Source: Delphinus delphis
Lineage: Eukaryota > Chordata > Mammalia > Artiodactyla > Delphinidae
Direction: 5' to 3'
NCBI RefSeq assembly: GCF_949987515.2
Contig: NC_082695.1
Coordinates: 88,680,104 to 88,744,103, forward strand
Length of the DNA stretch: 64,000 nucleotides
Each line of letters begins with the position of its first letter. Position 1 is the stretch's first letter. Of the stretch, positions 54,961-64,000 are shown piece by piece. The translations under genes were made by a program, and so were the position numbers. The notes under the pieces were generated by a model. That model was given only the letters and a program-made list of their open reading frames with translations. It did no database searches and had not been told where the DNA came from.

Positions 54961-55233
54961 TGTAAACTGTGGGGCGACTTACAATACCGCCTGCTGTCAG
55001 TCACCATAGATGATATATCCGTACGGCCTGGTAAACAATTTCTGCAACCCCAATCCCAGCTAATAAATCCCCACAAGTGTGGGCGAGCAAGAGGCCCACG
55101 GTGGGTGCGTCTGGTGACTGTCTCAGGCCTTCTCGAGAAGTCCTTGAGGAGCCCAAGGTTAATAAGACTTTCTCCTACGTTATCTTCTAGACGTCTGATA
55201 GGTTATCGCTTATATTTAAGCGTGTGATCATTT

Positions 55234-55337
55234 TGAGTTACTTGTTGTGCATGGTGTGCGGTGAAGGTCGGGCCGGCTTATTTAGTGAGTCACTTGTTGT
55301 GCGTGGTGTGCGGTGAAGGTCGGGCCGGCTTATTTAG
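55234..55337. repeat. Tandem duplication, 52 bp unit
   Basis: TGAGTTACTTGTTGTGCATG at 55234 and TGAGTCACTTGTTGTGCGTG at 55286, both ending GGCCGGCTTATTTAG. It lies in HSBP1L1 intron 1 about 190 bases before exon 2. Confidence 0.92.
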
Positions 55338-55475
55338 GCAGTTACGCATTTGGCTAGCACTGTTCAGTGCTGTTGGTTGACTAGACCTTCCTTACCCTTT
55401 GAGTGGGAAGGCCTTAACACCTGGTCGGGAATCAACTAATGGAATATATAGATGGTTCTCTTCCATGGCGCTTAG

Positions 55476-55676
<201 letters not shown>

Positions 55677-56547
55677 TAGTGGATAATTGTTGACCTAAGA
55701 CTTCCTGGTGGTTACGTCTGTGCCTTTACATGGCATCCTGATGTATTAATTACCGCTCACAGGTAATTACTTCCTGCTTGACCAGCAATACAGGGCATTT
55801 CATGAGGCAAGGATAAAACACAAGGACACACGAACAACACATACCACCCAGTGGGGCTTCCCAGCAAGCCCTAAAGAAATCTGGTTAGTCTGCTAAATAG
55901 CACTTATACTCCCCCAAACAGTCAACCCTGCACAGGTACTGGTTAGGTCTCCAGTGCAGGGTACGCTATCTGGCTCTCCTTGCCTTGTTTTGTTTTGTAA
56001 CTTCAGCAGCTCGCCATTTGGTAAGCCATGGATTCAAACAGAGTTAGGTGGAATGTTTGTTTCCGGTTTAAGAAAATCCAGAAAAAGGGACACTTGCCCT
56101 AAGACTTGGCCAAGTGAACTCACTTCACACAATTAAACTCCTGCCTTAAAATGTGTACAAATTGTTTGCAGAGCGATCCTGTAGATGGGCTCCCACAGGG
56201 AAAAAGAGATTCTGAAACAGGATAAAATTATAAACAGTAGGAAAGTTTGTTTTAAACACAGTTAATTTTCATTGTATTTACATACTGATTAGAGTTTGGT
56301 TAAAACATAGTTAAACATACCAGACAACCTCATATCCCCGAATCCATGTCCACAGAAAGGGAGCCAAGGTTTCAGAACCGGGCTCAGCGTGCAAAGATTA
56401 AAGGCGCGTACAGACCCTCAGGGATGTGATTAACGTGCACTGACTTAAGGTGTTAGTACACATCCGCTGCCTTTGATTCCCTCATTTTAGATGCACCACA
56501 GGGCATTTTTATCAGCCCTGGTGATGCAGTTTACGTGGAGGCTTTGA

Positions 56548-56709
<162 letters not shown>

Positions 56710-56825
56710 GGCACTCAGGTGTTCACCGTTTACATATCTTCTGCTTTCATCTTGAAACATTTAAGCCCATATTTGTTCACTAAGGGAACTACTGCTTCTG
56801 CACTACATGAAAAACCTTCAGGAAT

Positions 56826-56831
56826 AATAAA
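56826..56831 (+). promoter_or_regulatory. HSBP1L1 polyadenylation signal AATAAA
   Basis: This is the first AATAAA after the HSBP1L1 stop, 117 bases downstream. A TTTGTCATTGTTCC stretch about 45 bases further could serve as the downstream U/GU element. Use is inferred from position. Confidence 0.6.
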
Positions 56832-57189
56832 AAAAATTCACAAATGCTCTTTTCTAAATAGAACAGAAACACTCTTTGTCATTGTTCCTTAAAAAGTGCA
56901 CATTTTAAAGGAAAACTATTATTTAAAAATTGGATTTTGTTAAAGTACTTTTCACCCTCATCCCTCAAATTAGTTTTCAATCAAAACACAAGTCATGATG
57001 AATGAGTGCTTGGGGATGACAACTAGTGGCTTCTGTTTGAGACGTTCATGGAAGGATTTAAAGAAGACACATGTGCATTAGGTTCTCACCCCATTTCATG
57101 GGTGGTTCCTGAGGAGCCCACCCCGCCCCCCAGAATGCAAATATTTCTTTTCCAGTGGAATTTTGCATTTCATCTTTTTTCTTTTACTA

Positions 57190-58030
57190 TTTTATTTTTA
57201 ATTTTTAGTCTTAGTTTTATTTTTTAATTGAAGGTTTTATTGTAGTTGACGTACAATAGTGTATAAGTTATAGGTGTACAAGGTAGTGATTCACAATTTT
57301 TAAATGTTATACTCCATTTATAGTTATTAGAGAATATTGGCTGTATTACCCATGTTGTACAATGTATCCTTGTAGCTTATTTTATACATAATGGTTTGTA
57401 CCTCTTAATCCCCTACCCCTAGTTGCCTCTCCCCCTTCCCTCTCCCCAATGGTAACCACTAATTTGTTCTCTATATCTGTGAGTCTGCTTTTTTTTTTGT
57501 GGTACGCGGGCCTCTCACTGTTGTGGCCTCTCCCGTTGCGGAGCACAGGCTCCAGACGCGCAGGCTCAGCGGCCATGGCTCACGGGCCCAGCCGCTCCAC
57601 GGCATGTGGGATCTTCCCGGACCGGGGCACGAACCCGTGTCCCCTGCATCGGCAGGCGGACTCTCAACCACTGCGCCACCAGGGAAGCCCTGTGAGTCTG
57701 CTTCTTTTCTGTTATATTCACTAGTTTGTTGTATTTTTTAGATTTCCTACATATAAGTGAAATCATACAGTATTTGGCTTTCTCTGTCTGACTTATTTCA
57801 CTTAGCATGATGCCCTCCAAGTCCATCCATGTTGCTGCAAATGGCAAATTTCATTCTTTTATTATGGCTGAGAAGTATTCCATTGTATATACACACCACA
57901 TCTTCTTTATCCATCATCTGTTGATGGACACTTGGGTTGCTTCCGTTATCTTGGCAATTGTGAATAATGCTGCAATGAACATTGGGGTGCACGTATCTTT
58001 TCGAATTAGTGTTTTGGGTTTTTTTCTGCA
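57190..58030 (-). mobile_element. L1 3' end, antisense, with a SINE inside
   Basis: GTTTTATTGTAGTTGACGTA, GTATCCTTGTAGCTTATTTT, then after the SINE GTGAAATCATACAGTATTTG and GATGGACACTTGGGTTGCTT. It starts about 360 bases after the HSBP1L1 polyadenylation signal; 56832-57189 is unassigned AT-rich DNA. Confidence 0.85.
57491..57690 (-). mobile_element. Young CHR SINE, antisense
   Basis: GTGGTACGCGGGCCTCTCAC to CGCCACCAGGGAAGCCC. The exact 13-base duplication TGTGAGTCTGCTT lies at 57478-57490 and 57691-57703. Confidence 0.96.
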
Positions 58031-58686
58031 CTTCATCTTGAAGATGCAGGTAAATGCTTGGCTTCGGGTCTTGGACTGAATATGTATCTGTGTGACATAC
58101 CTGGAGACACAAACCTTCTGTCTTTTGTGAAGATACTCAAGCATGCTGCACTGACATAATCTTCTGATCCTATGAGCACATTCTAATTTTAGTTGAACAA
58201 TTAGATGCTGTTGTTTTCCTTGCTTTCCTATTTCTCTGTCAATTGTTATCCCAAGTCAGCTGGCAGACCATCCGTGCTCATCCTGCTGAATCAGAGTGAG
58301 TTCACCTGTCAGTGACTTATTTATCAATTTCTACATCCGCTGTTCTGGTAGAAAGGGTCATTGGAATCTGTGTCCTGCACACACGAGCTGCAGACCTCGG
58401 GGAGGGCGCTCCAGTTCTGTCTGCAGGATGAATACTTAGCTCTACCCAGGGAGGTTGCGTCAGACGGGTCCACCTGCCCTGGAGCCTTCTCCTCCCTCCA
58501 CCCTCTGGGTGCTGAGGACCAGGTTCTGCAGGGCACCAAGCCCAGCTCTGGGCACGCTGCCAGGAAGGGGATGGCGGCCAGTAACTTAGTTCCTTCCTGT
58601 CATCACCCAGACTCCAGCTGGCTGTTTTAAATTTGGTCAAAACCCACCATATATTAGGCATCAAATTAAATGGATGAGTAGGTATC
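58031..58686. other. Intergenic, unassigned
   Basis: No repeat or exon recognised. Open frames have no family match. Confidence 0.5.
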
Positions 58687-58696
58687 AAAACTTCAC

Positions 58697-58903
58697 TTTT
58701 TTTTTTTTTTGCGGTACGCGGGCCTCTCACTGTCGCGGCCTCTCCCGTTGCAGAGCACAGGCTCCGGACGCGCAGGCTCAGCGGCCATGGCTTACGGGCC
58801 CAGCCGCTCCGCGGCATGTGGGGTCTTCCCGGACCGGGGCACGAACCCGTGTCCCCTGCATCGGCAGGCGCACTCTCAACCACTGCGCCACCAGGGAAGC
58901 CCC
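58697..58903 (-). mobile_element. Young CHR SINE, antisense
   Basis: T run, GCGGTACGCGGGCCTCTCAC to CGCCACCAGGGAAGCCCC. AAAACTTCACTTTTTT lies on both sides (58687 and 58904). Confidence 0.96.
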
Positions 58904-58919
58904 AAAACTTCACTTTTTT

Positions 58920-59872
58920 GATGCACGTACAGCCATTATTTAAAGCAGCATGAGAGAAGGTCAGATATCTAAAAGCGTGTTTAAAAGCTGATAATGCCTT
59001 TTAAATTAAAAGAAGGACCTGAGTGAGTCTAAATCTGTGCTTGTTGGTTTTGCTGGGTCAAGGATTCCTAGCACAGCGCTGTGGATTTCAGGGGATTCGG
59101 CAAACCCCCTAAACTTGCTGTGCTCCTGCTGTGGGGAGGGGAGTCCATGACCCCCAGATGGTAGGAGCTACTGTTCCGTATGCCAGCGGATTTGGCCCGC
59201 CGCCCCGACATCTGAACACCTTTCCTGCTGCAAGGAAGCAGGCACGCTGTTGTCTGAGGAGAACCTCTCCACACTGTTGATGCAAAGTGATGCTTTGTCA
59301 CTTGAAGAACACACCCCTTAAGCTGTGAATCCACACAGACTCCATCTGACTAAAGTGAACATCATCTAACATTTAGGGTTTTCTATATTCCGAATTTTTC
59401 CTGTACAAAACTGTTCTAGTAATTACGAGAAAGTAAGCTAATTTTATTGATAGCTTTGGATTCCAGTTTACGTAACTGTACATTAATTGATATATAAAAT
59501 CAATCGTTACTTCTTTCCACTTTTTTCTTACAGACTTGAGGACAGTAGACCAGTCATTTGAAAATGTGAAACAGTGAAAACTGTACTTTTTGAGTAATAA
59601 TCTACCTAACACGAGTTCTTATTTTTAGTATTTAAGAATTCACTTTAGTAAACTAAAGCATTAAAAGAACACAGGCGATGCAATAAGAATGTAAGTAAGA
59701 AGGCGACCAACCACTTCACAACGATGGTTGTAAACTGGCAGCACACCTTTCAATGCACACCTAACGTTTGTAAATCATGGAGGAAAAGCACGAGTTACAT
59801 GAGGGCAATTTTGTTTCCAGAATTAAGTTCTATATAGATCCTTCTTTAAAATACCACAAGAAGTTTTCTGAT
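58920..59872. other. Intergenic, unassigned
   Basis: AT-rich with no recognised repeat. A TTTTTTCTTACAG acceptor-like word ends at 59534, but no coding sequence follows it. Confidence 0.5.
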
Positions 59873-59881
59873 AGAAGTTGC

Positions 59882-60007
59882 TTTTTTTTTTTTTTTTTTT
59901 TTGTCCACTGCAGCATGTGGGATCTTAGTTCCCCAACCAGGGATCGAACCCACAACCCCTGTATTGGAAGTGCAGAGTCTTAACCACTGGACTGCCAGGG
60001 AAATCCC
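59882..60007 (-). mobile_element. Short CHR-related SINE, antisense
   Basis: T run, CATGTGGGATCTTAGTTCCC to GGACTGCCAGGGAAATCCC. AGAAGTTGCTTTTTT lies at 59873-59887 and 60008-60022. Confidence 0.94.
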
Positions 60008-61755
60008 AGAAGTTGCTTTTTTAATAACTGCATTCCAATTCAATAATTCCAGTCACACAGTTTTGGGGAAGACTTGGTTTAATTTGCCCAGTCCAAGCAA
60101 ATTCTAACAGTATGTTCTCCAAATCAAAGGAAACCAATCAAAGGACAGCCAAAGAAACAGGTGATGCAGGAGTTCCATGACTGCTTCCTGGGACACCCTC
60201 ACCTGCTCCAGCCCCCACAGAGGTAGTTACCAAGGAGATGCACAAAGATTGCACCTAAGTTTAATTTGTCAGTTAGAGATGCTTTCAAACAATTGTTCAA
60301 TTCACCTGTCTCTGAGCCGAAGTACGAATAGAGCTATGATCACCTAAAAAGGCTCTCATTGTAAAGAATAACATTATTCCTGCATATAAAATAAATCATA
60401 CTCTTTATACAAAAGTCAAAATCACTCATAATTCTACAATTTAGAATTAACCACTGTCAATACTTTTTTCTATGCAGGGACTTTTATATAGCTGATCATA
60501 TTGTTTATAATCTAATATCCTGCTCTCATATCATAAACACTTTTCCCCAGGTGAAAGTTTCATACCCACTTTTTATGGTTACTAATATTCTATTATGTGG
60601 TTGAAATAATTTAACCATCCCCTTAAGTATTCCTTGGACTTCGCGGTTATGTCTCACTTCCTTGCTATTATAAATCATGCTTTAATGAGCACTGTTATCC
60701 ACGAATTCTCTGCACATTTCACTAGGGCCAGAAGTATGACCACAGGCCAAGCGCACTGAGCAGAATGCACCTAAGAAAAGAAAGGAAGGGTCATTTCACA
60801 CCCCCGACAGTGATGCAAACCCAAAGTTTAAACCCAAAGTTTTAAAATAGCATCATTTAAATCCAATATTCTTGGTGGTTTAAAATCACGATATTTCCAT
60901 TTGATTATGTGAAAAATCTCAAAGCATCTTAGCCATAATTATAATTTTAGTAGAAACTGGGGCAAATACTTGAATTAAAGTAAACTAAACAGATTTGAGC
61001 CTTCATCAATAATATAGAACACAATTTAGAGTCCAGGATTTTTAAGAAATTAAATAAGTAGAAAAGAAAGCTTCTATTAGTTATTAAGTAAAATAAAAAC
61101 ATTGATATTGTCCAAAATATGCTAACTTCTTTCTAAAGAAAGTCCCAGGCTGATCCCCTTTTATTGGCTCATCTGACTGACATCTCAATTATTCACTCAA
61201 ACCACAGACATCTAGCTTTAAAGAGATTATTTGGCATTTCATAATATCATACCTGTTTCTATATCTTCCTAATGTTTTTATTAAGAATTGCGTTTTTCCA
61301 GCACCCTGTTACATATATTTAAAAGAAACGAGAATGTTTTCATAGGGAAAAGAGGGAAAGTAACAGATGGATTTACATGTATTTAAATACTCTTATTCTA
61401 ATCTAAATTGGACTAACAACATTTTAGTAGAAAGCATTTTACTTAAGTAAAATGGAGTTACTTCAATATCAAATCCTGCATTCGTGTATCTGTTATGAAA
61501 CTTATGAAAACATAAAGCTTAATAATAAAGGGATGAATCTATAAGGCAGAAGTTCCGGGTGCAGTTGTCTGAAGTTTTAAATTCTCACATTTCACTTCCT
61601 TTTTTACAATTGCCCAATCTATTACCATAGATTTTTAACTCCCCACAAATCTCCCTTCAGCCGCTCCAAGCTTGGGCAAGAAAGATCTTTTCAGAACTGA
61701 AATTCCATCACCTTACACCTCCTTCCCCAAGCAAAGCCTCCAAAGCTGCCAGCAC

Positions 61756-61880
61756 CCCCCTCCCCCCCCCACCCCCCACCCCCGCCCGCCCCGCCCGCCC
61801 CGCATCCCGCTACACTCTCCCCGCAGGACGAGCCCCGCTCCCTCCCACCACTGGCTCCTGAGGTCCCCTCTGGAATGGAG

Positions 61881-61932
<52 letters not shown>
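61756..61932. repeat. C-rich run and CA microsatellite
   Basis: CCCCCCTCCCCCCCCCACCCC-like run at 61756-61803, then about 20 CA units at 61883-61932. The CA length suggests a polymorphic marker. Confidence 0.93.
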
Positions 61933-62064
61933 CTAGTTAGCACTTTTTATATCTGATCGCAGCTTGAAAATAATTTCCTCAGAGATTCTTTCCTGAGCGC
62001 CTGTCCGGGTCTGAAGTACTTTTATGGGGTCTCTTGCTGACTGTCACGGCTGTAACTTTACTTT

Positions 62065-62175
62065 TCTGTGATCACTTGATTGTCTTCTCCACAAGGCAGC
62101 AACTGGATTGATTTTGTTCACCCCAGGTGCCCAGATGCTACTCAAACATTTTCTTTGAATTAATGAATGAATTTG
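62065..62175 (+). repeat. L2 3' end fragment
   Basis: CTTCTCCACAAGGCAGCAAC, then TTGTTCACCCCAGGTGCCCA and TTGAATTAATGAATGAATTT follow the L2 3' tail. Confidence 0.55.
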
Positions 62176-63224
62176 GAGAGCTTCAGAATACTTTGCAATC
62201 TTTTTGTCCATGGAGATGTGTGAAAACTTGACCACTTTTTGAACAAGAAAACCGGAGGCCAGAGGGAGGGCTGGGGACAACAGCAATGACTGGAGGAGAC
62301 TAGCGTGGTGTGGCCCCCAGAGAGCAGGGGAGGTGACGCTGAGCTCCTGGGGGAGCTTTGATGATAAATGTAAAAACGCCACAGAAGAATGCTACGATCA
62401 GATGCATTTTAAAAGCCATTAATAAAAACAGTGTAGGAAAAACAATTCAAAATGATACCCACTCAAAGCAAGTCTTCCAAAATGTCCTGGTCTGATTTTC
62501 AAGACCTCAGACTTTCCCAGGCAATCTGGGGAGGTCACAAGAACACCCTGCATTTTGACTGAGCAACCCGAGAAAGCAAACTTTCAGTGTGGTCTTTGCA
62601 ATCATCGGTGATGCGGTTTTCTAGGGTAGTTTTACATGGGAGATGCTTTGATTCTGTTGGTGCCCCAAGCTCCCCGTCTCGTCCGGACTCGGCGCAGGCA
62701 GAATAGGGCAGTCAAGCCCACAGACCCTTGGACGCCTACGTAACAGCCTAGTGCAAACACTGTGGCTGCTAATGGTTTTACTGTTTCACATCTTGTTTTC
62801 AGTGTCTTAAAACTATATGAATGGCATCATGCCGTAGTGTCCTCCGGACCTGGCTTTTCCATTCAGCAGTTTGAGATTCACCTGTGTTGATATGTATAGG
62901 TCTAGACAACGTAACTAACTTCAGTGTAATAGTCCTTTGACTCTTTGCCATTGGTTTCCAAATGGTGCTGCAGTGAGTACTCTTGCATGTCTGCTGTGTG
63001 TATGTCAGTCTCTCTAGTGTACCTGATGACCTACTATATTCCTGAATATGTTCTGTACCTCCTAGGCTGGTTGCCTCTGTGTCAGCTGCCATTCCTGGAC
63101 TTTGCATAAAAGCCATCCTGGGAAGGTTGGGAAACAGAAGTCACTCGATGCCCAGAGAACCAGGGGTATCAGCATACTTTCTCTACTAGTTAATTTCAAC
63201 TTGACTAAAGCAGTATGCACAGCA

Positions 63225-63430
63225 GTGAGGTAAGGTTTGGTAGCCCTGCAGACCTAGGTTTTGAATTCATGTCCTCTGCGACTAGTTGTAACTTTGGGCA
63301 ATCTATGCTTTAGTTTCCTTCTCTGCAGACTATCTACGTGGCAGGTGCTTGGACGGATTTGAGAAAATGGCTTATAAGTTACTTGGTTCAGGGTGAGGTA
63401 GATAGTGATAAGCTATAAGCTTATTATTAC
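63225..63430 (+). repeat. MIR
   Basis: TTTTGAATTCATGTCCTCTG, GTAACTTTGGGCAATCTATG and CTTTAGTTTCCTTCTCTGCA follow MIR order through the core. Confidence 0.6.
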
Positions 63431-63636
63431 AATGATAAGCTTATAACAATAAGATATAAACTTGGAATGAAGAGGCCAAATCATTATAAATTCAACAATA
63501 TTGCAGTTACAAAGCACCAGTGAAAAAGATAGTTATTAAAGTCAAATGTGAATGAACTTATAAATAAAATTTACGATAAATATACAGTGTTTACAAATGT
63601 AAAGTGTAAGCTTTTTGCTTGCTTATTTTTTTGTTA

Positions 63637-63745
63637 ACAGTTAATAAAGCTTTATTGATGAGATCTAATTCACATGCCGTACAATTCATCCAATTAAAGC
63701 ATCCAATTCAATGATTTTTGGTACATTCACAGAAATGACGGTGAG
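63637..63745 (-). mobile_element. L1 3' end fragment, antisense
   Basis: TTAATAAAGCTTTATTGATG, GCCGTACAATTCATCCAATT, then ATTCAATGATTTTTGGTACA; same segment as at 52106. Confidence 0.75.
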
Positions 63746-63814
63746 CGTCTTTTCAGGTGATTACTGGCTACAGTATTTGTTTTGAGTAAGTGTCGGAAGT
63801 ATATTATTGTTTTT

Positions 63815-64000
63815 TTTAAATAAATTTATTTATTTATTTGTGGCTGCGTTGGGTCTTCGTTGCTGCGTGCAGGCTTTCTCTAGTTGCCACGAGCGGGGGC
63901 TACTCTGTCGCGGTGAGCAGGCTTCTCATTGCGGTGGCTTCTCTTGTTGCAGAGCATGGGCTCCAGGTGCACAGGCTCAGTAGTTGTGGCTCGTAGGCTC
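63815..64000 (-). mobile_element. CHR-type SINE, antisense, cut by window end
   Basis: AAATAAATTTATTTATTTAT tail side, then GCTGCGTTGGGTCTTCGTTG. The head lies beyond 64000. Confidence 0.92.

Larger units (their letters stand above)
60023..63636. other. Intergenic, AT-rich, no gene recognised
   Basis: Apart from a C-rich run, a CA repeat, an L2 tail and a MIR (listed separately) I recognise nothing. No TXNL4A-like sequence (MEDKQEM or VSPKDYSTKY types) was found in reverse. Confidence 0.55.

Noticed and set aside
57000..64000. TXNL4A exons, expected on the minus strand from synteny
   Set aside because: No TXNL4A-like peptide was found in any reverse frame here. The gene probably begins beyond 64000.

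Overview
The window is mammalian genomic DNA, almost certainly from a whale or dolphin. The evidence is the many tRNA-derived CHR-type SINEs (at least 23 copies or fragments, with A-box/B-box heads and AAATAAAT or oligo-A tails). They include the younger GCGGTACGCGGG-type copies that I associate with cetaceans. The rest is L1 fragments on both strands, a few old MIR, L2 and LTR pieces, and two vertebrate genes. It is not prokaryotic; most long open frames are chance frames in GC-rich DNA or run through repeats.

Positions 1-38.1 kb hold the 5' part of SLC66A2 (PQLC1) on the minus strand. Three coding exons are recognisable, at 37748-37950, 32553-32686 and 3862-4078. They join in phase into the first 184 residues plus two bases of a PQ-loop membrane protein, with a PQ dipeptide in each of two repeats. 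The C-terminal exons lie beyond the left edge. The two long introns are filled with L1 and SINE insertions. A CpG-rich promoter with GC boxes and a perfect CRE palindrome lies upstream, near 38.45 kb.

Positions 38.6-54.2 kb are intergenic: L1 and SINE copies, an MLT1-like LTR, and stretches with no recognisable content. Positions 54.2-56.8 kb hold HSBP1L1 on the plus strand, complete in three coding exons (75 residues). Its second intron is bounded by AT and AC and has a textbook U12-type donor and branch site. Positions 56.8-64 kb are repeats and unassigned AT-rich DNA. The neighbour I would expect next from mammalian 18q23-type synteny, TXNL4A, is not visible.

The signals most worth checking are: the AT-AC minor-spliceosome intron of HSBP1L1; a minisatellite just upstream of an SLC66A2 exon carrying eleven nCAAGGTCA nuclear-receptor-like half-sites; a 41 bp duplication of that exon's 3' splice boundary that creates a second in-line donor; a start-stop uORF before the SLC66A2 start codon; and a SINE insertion that carries an extra polyadenylated segment within one pair of target-site duplications. 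No new multi-gene system is visible.
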